This document shows, in pieces, positions 36,413-44,732 of a stretch of 64,000 nt of DNA. Source of the stretch: Burkholderia metallica. GTDB lineage: Bacteria > Pseudomonadota > Gammaproteobacteria > Burkholderiales > Burkholderiaceae. A model generated the notes under the pieces. That model saw only the letters and a list, made by a program, of their open reading frames with translations. It searched no databases and was not told the DNA's origin. The DNA is taken from contig NZ_CADFDB010000001.1 in assembly GCF_902832845.1 (NCBI RefSeq), positions 1,116,001 through 1,180,000 on the forward strand. Direction: 5' to 3'. The position numbers and the translations under genes were made by a program. Numbering within the stretch: position 1 is the stretch's first letter; every line of letters starts with the position of its first letter.

Positions 36413-38187
36413 ACCGTCACCAACGGGGCGGGATTTTTCAGGTATTGCTCGCGGATCGCGCGCGCCGACCAGTAGGCCAGCGCCGCGACGATCCCGGTCG
36501 GGTTGTAGCCGATGCCCTGCGGCAGCGCCGATGCGCCCATCACGAACACGTTGTGCACGTCCCAGCACTGCAGATAGCGGTTCAGCACGCTCGTCTTCGG
36601 ATCGGTGCCCATGATCGCGCCGCCGACGAGGTGGGTCGTCTGGTACGCGCGCGAATCGAAGTGCTTGCCGAACTCGCGCGTCGACACGCTGATCGCCTTC
36701 GGCCCCATCGCCTCCGCGATCTTCTTCATCTGCCCGGTCACGTACTGCGCCATCCTGATGTCGTTGTCCTTCCAGTCGAAGGTCATCCGCAGGAGCGGCT
36801 GGCCGTACGAATCGCGATAGGTCGGATCGAGGTCGAGATACACGTCGCGGTACGACATGTTGGTGCCGTGCGCGTCCATCGAGATCGTGTGCGCGTAGTT
36901 GTCCTTCACGGCCTTCTTCCACGCCGAGCCCCACTGCGGCGTGCCGGGCGGCGTCGCGATGCCGCTGATCGGCTTCACGCCGGCCTGGTTCACCCACAGC
37001 GGCGAGCCGCCGACGAAGCCGAGCGGGCCGTGGTCGAAGTTGTCCGCGTTGAAATCGTCCACCGCGACGCCGTTGCCGCCCGCGCCGATGAACGGATTCG
37101 TGTAGGTATCCTTGTCGAAGAACGCCTTGATCGTCGACAGGTTCTGGTACGCGAAATTGCGGCCCACCACGCCTTCGCCCGACACCGGGTCGTACGGCTT
37201 GCCGATGCCCGACAGCAGCAGCAGGTGCACGTTGTGATACTGGAATGCGGCCACGATCACGAGGTCGGCCGGCTGGTGCACTTCACGCCCGGCCGGATCG
37301 ACGTAGGTCACGCCCGTCGCGCGCTTCTTCGTATCGTCGAGGTCGACGCGCAGCACGTGGCACTTCGAGCGCAGCTCGAAGTTCGGCGCCTGCTTCAGCG
37401 CGGGCAGGATGTTCAGGTTCGGCGACGCCTTCGAATACATGTAGCACGCGTAGCCGCTGCAGTAGCCGCAGAAGTTGCACGGCCCCATCTGCACGCCATA
37501 CGGGTTCGTGTACGGGCCCGACGTGTTCGCCGACGGCAGCCGGTACGGATGCAGCCCGAGCGACTTGGCCGCGTCGAAGAAGCGCTGCGCCGAATACGTG
37601 TTGAGCTGCGCGGGCAGCGGGAAGTTGTCGCTGCGATTCGCTTCGAACACGTTGCCGTCGCCGACCACCTTGCCGCCGACCTTGTACGCCTGCCCCGACG
37701 TGCCGAATACCTTCTCGGCGAAATCGAAATGCGGTTCGAGCTCGTCGTAGGTCACGCCGGTGTCCTGGATCGTCATCCCTTCGGGGATGAACTTCCGGCC
37801 ATAGCGCTCTTCATAGTGGCTGCGCAGGCGCAGCTCTTCCGGCGTGATCCGGAAATGCACGCCCGACCAGTGCAGCCCCGCGCCGCCCACGCCTTCGCCC
37901 GGCAGGAACGCGGCGAGCTGCCGGTACGGCAGCGCGGTGTCCTGCAGGCCGTGGCGGATCGACACGGTCGTCTTCGACAGATCGAGGAACAGCTTCTTGC
38001 GGACGTTGTAGGTCAGCTCGTCGATCGTGTTCGGATACGCGCCGTCCGGATAGGTGTCGCGATACTCGCCGCGTTCGAGCGCGACGACGTTCAGGCCCGC
38101 TTCGGTCAGTTCCTTCGCGAGAATCGCGCCGGTCCAGCCGAAGCCGACGATCACCGCATCGACATGCGGCTTTTTCTCTGCGGCCAT
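36409..38187 (-). CDS. GMC-family flavoprotein subunit of gluconate 2-dehydrogenase-type complex
   Basis: A 592-residue FAD enzyme. The dinucleotide-binding motif is VIVGFGWTGAILAKELTEAGLNVVALERG (about residues 12-40). A Cys-rich segment, MGPCNFCGYCSGYACYMYSK, matches the iron-sulfur binding region seen in this dehydrogenase class. The C-terminal GMC region (HLVGGAIMGTDPKTSVLNRYLQCWDVHNVFVMGASALPQG) holds the catalytic His. Substrate candidates are gluconate and related sugar acids. It starts within the TGATG junction at the end of the gamma-subunit gene. Confidence 0.88.
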   Translation of the reverse strand: MAAEKKPHVDAVIVGFGWTGAILAKELTEAGLNVVALERGEYRDTYPDGAYPNTIDELTYNVRKKLFLDLSKTTVSIRHGLQDTALPYRQLAAFLPGEGVGGAGLHWSGVHFRITPEELRLRSHYEERYGRKFIPEGMTIQDTGVTYDELEPHFDFAEKVFGTSGQAYKVGGKVVGDGNVFEANRSDNFPLPAQLNTYSAQRFFDAAKSLGLHPYRLPSANTSGPYTNPYGVQMGPCNFCGYCSGYACYMYSKASPNLNILPALKQAPNFELRSKCHVLRVDLDDTKKRATGVTYVDPAGREVHQPADLVIVAAFQYHNVHLLLLSGIGKPYDPVSGEGVVGRNFAYQNLSTIKAFFDKDTYTNPFIGAGGNGVAVDDFNADNFDHGPLGFVGGSPLWVNQAGVKPISGIATPPGTPQWGSAWKKAVKDNYAHTISMDAHGTNMSYRDVYLDLDPTYRDSYGQPLLRMTFDWKDNDIRMAQYVTGQMKKIAEAMGPKAISVSTREFGKHFDSRAYQTTHLVGGAIMGTDPKTSVLNRYLQCWDVHNVFVMGASALPQGIGYNPTGIVAALAYWSARAIREQYLKNPAPLVTV

Positions 38188-38924
38188 CAGCTGCGCTCCC
38201 CGTTGATCGAGACGGGGCCGTACGGATAAGGCTTGCCGCTCTGGTTGACGAAATCCATGAAGTCCGCGCGCGCACCCGGAAAGCCGATCATCTTCCACGC
38301 GGCCATGTCGTGATTGCCGCCATGCACCGGATCGCAGAAGTAGCCTTCGCGCGTGTTCTGCAGCAACTGGCCGAAGAACACGCCGGGCGGCACGTCGTCG
38401 ATCTGCGCGCCGCCTTTCTCCAGTGCGCCGAGCACGGTGTCGCGCGTCGGTGCGTCGAGATCCGCGAACACCTTGCCGTGGGTCTTCTCGCAATAGCGGT
38501 TGACCGCCGCGATGCCGAGCCGGTAGATGTCGCGCGGCACCAGCTTCAACTGGTAGCCGAGCTCGGGCACGCCCTGCTGGAACGGCCCCTGCATGTACCA
38601 GGTCGCGCCGTGCGCATACGGCGTCTCCATCTGGCGGTCGATGAATTCGGGCACGCCGGATTCGAGCGCGCCGGGGCCTTCGGCGTCGGCCGGAATCAGC
38701 CGGTCGACGGCGGCCTGGACGAACGCCCATTCCTTCGCATCGAAAAAGGTCGGCTTGTACGGCGTGCGTTCGGTGCTGGCCGATGCGCCGGGCGCGTTGC
38801 CGGCCGTCGCGGCAGGCGACGACGAACGCAGGTCGCAGCCGGCGACCGACGCGATCGGCACGAGCGCGACCGACGTGCGCAGGAAACGGCGGCGCGAATT
38901 GGGTTTGTCAGGTGGCGTGGACAT
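38187..38924 (-). CDS. Gamma subunit of gluconate 2-dehydrogenase-type complex
   Basis: A 245-residue small subunit that helps export and assembly of the flavoprotein. The N-terminus has a twin-arginine motif (SRRRFLRTSVAL) and a lipobox-like SVAGC, so it may be a Tat-exported lipoprotein. The folded complex would be carried out with the flavoprotein, which lacks its own signal. Its body (FVQAAVDRLIPADAEGPGALESGVPEFIDRQM) is typical of gluconate dehydrogenase subunit 3. It is the first gene of the operon and shares one base with the next gene. Confidence 0.87.
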   Translation of the reverse strand: MSTPPDKPNSRRRFLRTSVALVPIASVAGCDLRSSSPAATAGNAPGASASTERTPYKPTFFDAKEWAFVQAAVDRLIPADAEGPGALESGVPEFIDRQMETPYAHGATWYMQGPFQQGVPELGYQLKLVPRDIYRLGIAAVNRYCEKTHGKVFADLDAPTRDTVLGALEKGGAQIDDVPPGVFFGQLLQNTREGYFCDPVHGGNHDMAAWKMIGFPGARADFMDFVNQSGKPYPYGPVSINGERS

Positions 38925-39526
38925 GGTCGGATGGTGATCGTTGGGGATCGGGGGCCGGACATGCGCATTCCGCGTGCCGCACTTCCGGCTCGGCAGCCAC
39001 GCCGCACGCGGCTGGCCGTCCTGTTCTTTCGTCTGTTGCGAACAACCTCGATACGGGCGCAGGCCGCGCGATGCGCGGCAGCGCCTTCATGCAGCCGCGC
39101 ATCGCGCGGGTTCAGGCTGCGCTCCATTGGTTCGGCTTCTTTTCGAGCCTTATCATCTGACAAATGCCGGCTTCTGCCCGCATTTGCCTCTCATCGCTCA
39201 TGACCCTCATTCAACTTAGACGCCGCGCTTGCCGACGGCAAGCGCAACGTGCACGACCCTCTTTCGAGCCCGGCGACGAGTGCCGCGAATTATATATGGA
39301 ACCGGTTCCATTGATAGAGGGATCAATGCAATTCAATACATCTAAAATCGCAACAATTGGAAAATCCGGACGACGAAGCGCGCAACGATCATGCGACGAC
39401 CGGTCGAAATGGGGCTCAGGGAGCGGATGGTCGAGCGTCGAGTCTCGTCGAAGACCGTCTCTTTCGCGCCACGCGGCGCACCGGCGGATGCCGTGGCGCA
39501 CGGCGCTCTGGTAGCCTCCACGTCTC
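38925..39526. other. Intergenic region upstream of the dehydrogenase operon and kptA
   Basis: About 600 bases lie between divergent genes. The half next to kptA is AT-rich and carries a 16-bp palindrome. The rest has no gene I can support. Confidence 0.4.
39296..39311. promoter_or_regulatory. GntR/LacI-type operator palindrome
   Basis: ATGGAACCGGTTCCAT is a perfect 16-bp palindrome with a central CCGG, in an AT-rich stretch. It closely resembles the gluconate repressor box of E. coli (ATGTTACCGGTAACAT). It lies 372 bases before the dehydrogenase operon start and 216 bases before kptA. Control of the dehydrogenase operon by a LacI-family sugar-acid regulator is the simplest reading. Confidence 0.55.
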
Positions 39527-40114
39527 ATGAGTACACGGAAAAAGAATGAACTGCCGGCGCCCGATGCGATCGAGGTCAGCCGCTACCTCAGCTACCTGCT
39601 GCGCCACGCGCCGCACACGATCGGGCTGCGGCTCGATCCGGAAGGCTGGGCTGACATCAACGAACTGATCGCCGGCGCCGCCCGACACGGGCACCGACTC
39701 GATCGCGCGACGCTCGAAACCGTCTGCGCGACCAACGACAAGCAGCGTTTTGCGCTCTCTCACGACGGCCGCCGCATCCGCGCGGTGCAAGGCCATTCGA
39801 CACCCGTCGTGCAGCGCCGCTATCCGGCCGCGCAGCCGCCCGAGCGCCTCTATCACGGCACCGCGACGCGCTTCCTCGATTCGATCCGGGCGCAAGGGCT
39901 GAAGCCCGGCGCGCGTCATCACGTGCACCTGTCACCGGACATGCGGACGGCGCTGGCCGTCGGCGCGCGCTACGGCGTGCCCGTGATTCTCGCGGTCAAT
40001 GCGCAGCGCATGCATCGGCAAGGCCACACGTTCCACGTCGCCGAAAACGGCGTATGGCTGACCGACGCCGTGCCCGCGGAATTCCTGACGGAAATGAATA
40101 CGCCTGCGCGCTGA
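39527..40114 (+). CDS. kptA: RNA 2-prime-phosphotransferase, Tpt1/KptA family
   Basis: A 195-residue enzyme that in eukaryotes removes the splice-junction 2-prime-phosphate from tRNA using NAD. In bacteria the natural substrate is unclear because they lack the tRNA splicing that makes it. Family motifs: SRYLSYLLRHAPHTIGLRLDPEGW (Arg-His active-site pair), LYHGTATRFLDSI and ARHHVHLSPD. The start is the ATG at 39527. It is convergent with the DUF3995 gene, with only 9 bases between. Confidence 0.9.
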   Translation: MSTRKKNELPAPDAIEVSRYLSYLLRHAPHTIGLRLDPEGWADINELIAGAARHGHRLDRATLETVCATNDKQRFALSHDGRRIRAVQGHSTPVVQRRYPAAQPPERLYHGTATRFLDSIRAQGLKPGARHHVHLSPDMRTALAVGARYGVPVILAVNAQRMHRQGHTFHVAENGVWLTDAVPAEFLTEMNTPAR

Positions 40115-40123
40115 AACGCGCGC

Positions 40124-40540
40124 TCACCCCGGCCAGAACATCGACGCGATGGACAGCGCCAGCGCCGCGCAAAGCGGCGAGTAATACAAGGTGTCCATCC
40201 GCGCGAAGCGCGACCCGCGAATCCGCTTGAAGAAGCCGACGTAACGGAAATCGCCGACGGCCCGCACCGCGAAGATCAGTGCGAGCGCAACGACCGCGAA
40301 CGAGATCGCGCGGTGATACGCACCCGGCCCGAACCAGCCGGCCCGCGCGGCAACCATGCACGCGCCGCCGAGCAATGCGGCCGCGACGGCAAATGTGCCG
40401 ACGGCGGTCGGCCGTATCAGCGGCTTGCCGTCCTGCTCCGGGATCGCTGCGCGTTTGCCCCGGCGTCCGCCCGCCGCCCAGTAGAGGTGAACGAGCGCCA
40501 TTGCGCAAAGCGTCGGCACGCTGAAATACGCTCCGGTCAT
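40124..40540 (-). CDS. DUF3995 integral membrane protein
   Basis: A 138-residue protein with about four hydrophobic helices (TLCAMALVHLYWAAGG, VGTFAVAAALLGGACMVAA, ISFAVVALALIFAVRAVG and LYYSPLCAALALSIASMFW). The pattern HLYWAAGG at the first helix and DFRYVGFFKRIRGSRFARMDTLYYSPLC before the last are typical of DUF3995. Its function is not known. The start at 40540 puts the first helix at the N-terminus; the longer open frame upstream lacks support. Confidence 0.75.
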   Translation of the reverse strand: MTGAYFSVPTLCAMALVHLYWAAGGRRGKRAAIPEQDGKPLIRPTAVGTFAVAAALLGGACMVAARAGWFGPGAYHRAISFAVVALALIFAVRAVGDFRYVGFFKRIRGSRFARMDTLYYSPLCAALALSIASMFWPG

Positions 40541-40880
40541 GTCGGTGAGTGCCCTCGTCTCGTTGTGGGGTTGTCTCGATGCGTGGCCGGCGAAATACCG
40601 GCATGCGGCCCCGGCACGCGATACACGTGACGATACCGAAGCCCGGCAACGCGCGCATTGCGACGCCCGGTCGCAACCCGCCACCCGCGACAGCGCATGC
40701 TGCGACGCAGTGCGCGCGCACGCGGTCCGGCCGCTTGACTTCCCTCCGCGCACACCTACCCTGTTAATCCAGTAGAGCGATCGATCCGCGCCTGCGCGAC
40801 CGGCCGCACGTGCAGCGTTCGCCGCGCAAGCGCACGGGCACGTTGCACGACAACGACGACGAAGGCCATGGAGGCGACTC
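40541..40880. other. Intergenic region before alanine dehydrogenase
   Basis: About 340 bases hold the divergent promoters of the DUF3995 gene and ald. No operator, repeat or RNA structure stands out. The usual Lrp-type regulator gene of ald is not here. Confidence 0.35.
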
Positions 40881-41996
40881 ATGCTGATCGGCGTGCCGAA
40901 AGAGATCAAGAACCACGAATACCGGGTCGGCCTCACGCCCGCCGGTGCGCGCGAACTCACGCGGCACGGCCATCGCGTGCTGGTGCAGCGCGGCGCGGGC
41001 ACGGCGATCGGCCTGCTCGACGACGACTACACGGCCGCGGGCGCATCGCTCTGCGACGAAGCGGCCGAAGTCTTCGCGCGCGCCGACATGATCATCAAGG
41101 TCAAGGAACCTCAGCCGGCCGAATGCGCGATGTTGCGGCGCGGGCAGATCCTCTACACGTATCTGCATCTCGCGCCCGATCCCGCTCAGGCCGCCGCGCT
41201 CGTGAAGTCCGGCGCCGTGTGCATCGCGTACGAAACCGTGACGGGCCCCGGCGGCGGCCTGCCGCTGCTCGCGCCGATGAGCGAGGTGGCCGGGCGCATG
41301 TCGATCCAGGTCGCGGCGACCCACCTCGAAAGCCCGCGCGGCGGGCGCGGCCTGCTGATGGCCGGTGTGCCCGGCGTGCCGGCCGCGCATGTCGTGGTGC
41401 TCGGTGCGGGCGTGGTGGGCACCGGTGCGCTGCAGATGGCGGTGGGCCTCGGCGCGCGCGTCACCGTGCTCGACACCAACGTGAACCGGCTGCGCCAGCT
41501 CGATCTCGTCTTCGCCAACCGGATCGCGACCGTCTGCTCGAACGCGCAAACGATCGACGAAGCCGTGCGCGATGCCGACGTCGTGATCGGCGCGGTGCTC
41601 GTGCCGGGCGCATCGGCGCCGCGGCTCGTCACGCGCGACATGATCGCGACGATGCGCACGGGAGCCGTCGTCGTCGACGTCGCGATCGACCAGGGCGGAT
41701 GCTTCGAGACGTCGCACGCGACGACCCACGCGGACCCGACCTTCGTCGTCGACGGCGTCGTGCACTACTGCGTCGCGAACATGCCCGGCGCGGTCGCGCG
41801 CACGTCGACCTTCGCGCTGAACAACGCGACGCTCGGGGCTGCGCTCGCGCTCGCCGACAAGGGCTGGAAGCAGGCGATGACCGACGATGCGCATCTGCGC
41901 GCGGGCCTGAACGTGTGCGACGGACACATCACGCACGAAGCGGTCGCGCTGGCGCTCGGCCTGCCCTATGTGCCGGCGTCCGGCATGCTGGCGTAA
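40881..41996 (+). CDS. ald: Alanine dehydrogenase
   Basis: NAD-dependent enzyme of 371 residues that interconverts L-alanine and pyruvate plus ammonia. Start MLIGVPKEIKNHEYRVGLTPAGARELTRHGH is characteristic, with substrate-binding Arg15 and Lys in MIIKVKEPQ. NAD binding is at HVVVLGAGVVGTGALQMAVGLGARVTVLD. The active-site His is in LYTYLHLAPD and a conserved Asp in DVAIDQGGCFETS. A GGAGGCGACTC region precedes the ATG. The gene ends 60 bases before polX on the other strand. Confidence 0.93.
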   Translation: MLIGVPKEIKNHEYRVGLTPAGARELTRHGHRVLVQRGAGTAIGLLDDDYTAAGASLCDEAAEVFARADMIIKVKEPQPAECAMLRRGQILYTYLHLAPDPAQAAALVKSGAVCIAYETVTGPGGGLPLLAPMSEVAGRMSIQVAATHLESPRGGRGLLMAGVPGVPAAHVVVLGAGVVGTGALQMAVGLGARVTVLDTNVNRLRQLDLVFANRIATVCSNAQTIDEAVRDADVVIGAVLVPGASAPRLVTRDMIATMRTGAVVVDVAIDQGGCFETSHATTHADPTFVVDGVVHYCVANMPGAVARTSTFALNNATLGAALALADKGWKQAMTDDAHLRAGLNVCDGHITHEAVALALGLPYVPASGMLA

Positions 41997-42002
41997 TGGT
42001 GT

Positions 42003-42050
42003 CGTGACCGCGGTCACGCGTGGCCGGCGGCCGGCGGCATGCGCCGCCGG
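42003..42050. terminator. Two hairpins between convergent ald and polX
   Basis: A 16-bp palindrome (42003-42018, centre GACCGCGGTC) is followed by a stem CCGGCGGC / GCCGCCGG at 42031-42050 with a 4-nt ATGC loop. They fill the short gap between convergent genes and probably end both transcripts. Confidence 0.55.
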
Positions 42051-42056
42051 GCGCGT

Positions 42057-43823
42057 TCACGCGCCCTTCGTCCCGCGGCGCTTCGATGCGCCGCCCGCCC
42101 CCATCGTGCGTGCAAGCAGCGGCCTCAACTGCGCAAGCGTGCGCGTGTTCAGCACGTCGTGCCGCGTGAGCCAGCCGCGTCGCGCCTGATCGACGCCGTA
42201 CGCCAGATCGTCGAGTTCGTCCGCGCTGCACGCATCCGAGCCGAGCGCCACCGGCACGCCGGCCTTCGCGGCCTCGCGGCACCAGATGTCCGGCAGGTCG
42301 AGCCGCCGCGGCTGCGCATCGAGTTCGACGAAGCAGCCGCGCGCCGCCGCGTGCGCGATCACGCGCGGCACGTCGAGTTCGCAGGCGTCGCGCTCGCCGA
42401 GCATGCGGCCCGTCGGGTGCGCGAGAATCGTGAAATGCGGATGGTCCATCGCACGCAGCAGGCGCGCGGTCTGCGCCTCGCGCGACAGCGCGAAGCCGTC
42501 GCGTACCGCGCCGACCACGAGATCGAGCCGGCCGAGCATCGCGTCGGGTACATCGAGACTGCCGTCCTCGCGAATGCCGGCCTCCACCCCCTTGAGCAGC
42601 ACGAAATCGTCGAACGATGCGTTGATGCGATCGATCTCGTCGAGTTGCCGGGCCAGCCAGTCGAAGGCGTTGCGGCCACCGCCGGCATCCGGTGCGCGGT
42701 CGGTGATGGCCAGGTACGCGAACCCGCGTGCGCGTGCCGCATCGGCCATCGCGCGCACGCTGTCGCGACCGGCCGATGCATCGGTATGCGCATGCAGGTC
42801 GCCGCGGACGTGCTTGTGCTCGACCAGCGCCGGCAGCTTGCCTGCCCGCGCCGCGTCGATCTCGCCGCGATCCTCGCGCAATTCGGGCGGCACCTCGTGC
42901 AGCCCGATGGCCGCGTAAACCGACGCCTCGGTCGCGCCGGCAATCCGTTCGTCGCCGCGAAACACGCCGTATTCGTTGATCTTCAGCCCGCCGGCCTGCG
43001 CGAGCCTGCGCAACGCGATGTTGTGCGCCTTCGATCCGGTGAAGTAGACGAGCGCCGCGCCGAACGCGTCGGCATCGACGATGCGCAGGTCGACCTGCAA
43101 CCCGCTGGCGAGCACGACGCTCGACTTCGTCTTGCCGCGCGCCAGCACGCGCGCCACGTCGCCGTGGCCGACGAACGCGTCGGCAACGGCCGCCGGATCG
43201 CGGGCGGTGACGAGGATGTCCAGATCGCCGACCGTCTCGCGGCGGCGGCGGAAACTGCCGGCCGGCACGGCGTTGTCGACGCCAGCGATCGCGCGCAGGC
43301 GTTCGAGCAGCGGCAGCAGCGCGTGCGCCGCCTCCGGCAGCAGGAAGCGTCGGGGTTCGCGCTGCAGCCGGGCGTCGATCGCTTCGAGCAGATGCGCTTC
43401 GGTCTTCGCGCCGAAGCCCGGCAGCTCGCGCACGTGCCCGTTCTTCGCTTGCGCACGCAGCTGCTCGAGCGAATCCACGTGCAGCGCGTCATGCAACGCC
43501 TTCACGCGTTTCGCGCCGAGCCCCGGCACGTCGAGCAACTCGACGATCGCACCGGGCAGCGCGTGGCGCAGCGTTTGCTGCAGCTCGCAGGTGCCGGTCG
43601 CAGCGATCTCGCGCAGCTTCGACGCGAGATCGGGCCCGATCGACGGAATCTTCCCGAGATCGTCGCCGTTCGCGATCATCGTCGCGATGTCGCGGCCGTA
43701 GTCGGCGATCGTCCGCGCGGCGTTGCGATACGCACGCACGCGGAACGGGTTGGCGCCCTGGATCTCGAGCATGTCGGCGATCTCGGCAAACACGGCCGCA
43801 CACTCGGCATTGTGGATCGGCAT
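42057..43823 (-). CDS. polX: PolX family DNA polymerase with PHP 3-prime exonuclease domain
   Basis: A 588-residue repair protein. Helix-hairpin-helix DNA-binding repeats (IPSIGPDLASKLREI, then VPGLGAKRVKALHDAL) precede the nucleotidyltransferase domain with its catalytic signature GSFRRRRETVGDLDILV. A C-terminal PHP phosphoesterase domain follows, with metal ligands in RGDLHAHTDASAGRDSV and a GSDACSADELDD end motif. It fills short gaps in base excision repair; the PHP domain gives 3-to-5-prime exonuclease activity. The start at 43823 (PIHNAECAAVFAEIADMLEI) is preferred over an upstream ATG at 43883. Confidence 0.9.
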   Translation of the reverse strand: MPIHNAECAAVFAEIADMLEIQGANPFRVRAYRNAARTIADYGRDIATMIANGDDLGKIPSIGPDLASKLREIAATGTCELQQTLRHALPGAIVELLDVPGLGAKRVKALHDALHVDSLEQLRAQAKNGHVRELPGFGAKTEAHLLEAIDARLQREPRRFLLPEAAHALLPLLERLRAIAGVDNAVPAGSFRRRRETVGDLDILVTARDPAAVADAFVGHGDVARVLARGKTKSSVVLASGLQVDLRIVDADAFGAALVYFTGSKAHNIALRRLAQAGGLKINEYGVFRGDERIAGATEASVYAAIGLHEVPPELREDRGEIDAARAGKLPALVEHKHVRGDLHAHTDASAGRDSVRAMADAARARGFAYLAITDRAPDAGGGRNAFDWLARQLDEIDRINASFDDFVLLKGVEAGIREDGSLDVPDAMLGRLDLVVGAVRDGFALSREAQTARLLRAMDHPHFTILAHPTGRMLGERDACELDVPRVIAHAAARGCFVELDAQPRRLDLPDIWCREAAKAGVPVALGSDACSADELDDLAYGVDQARRGWLTRHDVLNTRTLAQLRPLLARTMGAGGASKRRGTKGA

Positions 43824-43963
43824 GATCGGCGTGGCTCCCTTCCACGTGGATGACGCCGACGACGGCGCCGGCCCGCCCGGCATCTCGTGCTGACGCCGCC
43901 GGGCGCCCGTTCACCATCGTACGCCGGCAGCGAAACGCGTGCAGCGTCGCCGCGGTCGCGACG

Positions 43964-44356
43964 TCAGAGGGACGCGCGCGGCGTGGTGGCGTAGCGCCGT
44001 TCGTAGATCGACTGGCAATGCGTGCAGCGCTCGGCGGTCGGCAGCGCCAGCAGGCGCTCGTAGCCGACCGAGGCGTCGCAGTCGATGCATTCGCCGTAGC
44101 TGCCGTCACGCATGCGCTGCTGGGCGCGGCCGACCGCGCGCAGTTCGGTCAGCTTCATGCCGATCAACGCATGGTCGACGTCGACGAACAGGTCCGCATT
44201 CGCCTCGTCGCCCTCGTCCGGCGACGCGCCCGCAAGGTCCGCATAGGATTCCGACGCGCGCTGGTCCTCGCTCGTGCGGATCTCCGCACGCAACGTCTGC
44301 TCGCTCTCGTTCAGCCGCCGTTTCAGCGTCTGCCGTTGTTGCTCGTCGAGCGCCAT
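43964..44356 (-). CDS. DksA/TraR-family C4 zinc-finger protein
   Basis: A 130-residue protein with a long N-terminal coiled coil (EQQRQTLKRRLNESEQTLRAEIRTSEDQR) and a C-terminal four-Cys zinc finger (ECIDCDASVGYERLLALPTAERCTHCQSIYE). DksA proteins enter the secondary channel of RNA polymerase and adjust transcription with ppGpp. The acidic tip sequence between the helices (GASPDEGDEAN) differs from the DxxDxA tip of true DksA, so it may act more like other secondary-channel factors. The start at 44356 gives the family length. Confidence 0.85.
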   Translation of the reverse strand: MALDEQQRQTLKRRLNESEQTLRAEIRTSEDQRASESYADLAGASPDEGDEANADLFVDVDHALIGMKLTELRAVGRAQQRMRDGSYGECIDCDASVGYERLLALPTAERCTHCQSIYERRYATTPRASL

Positions 44357-44732
44357 GGCCGTCTCCTGTTCCGGGTTCCGCGCGGAGCATTGCGGCGCGC
44401 GGTGTCGCGCCGGTGCGCGGCGGGCAGGCGCGCGCGCCGCCACCGTGTCCGGATGTGCGCCCGCGGACATGAAGCGCCGGACGCATTCGACGCAGGATAA
44501 ACCCATTGAACACGCGTGTGTTGACTGGAATCGGCGGACCTGCATCGCCCATCAAAAGCCTGATGAAACTGGGGACGGACGCAAGATCGCCATGCACGGT
44601 TCGTGCCACCAGCGCCCGTCAGGGTCGTTGCAGCGCAGCAGACATCGTGCTGCCGCGCCCGCTCGTCCGGCCGGTATCGGCCTGTCGACGCATTCATCGG
44701 CGCGGCGTGCTTCGCCGGATGATTCGTTATCC
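44357..44732. other. Intergenic region, no gene supported
   Basis: About 375 bases separate the end of the wcaJ-like gene and the DksA-like gene start. No terminator with a clear T-run, repeat or RNA was identified. Confidence 0.35.
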
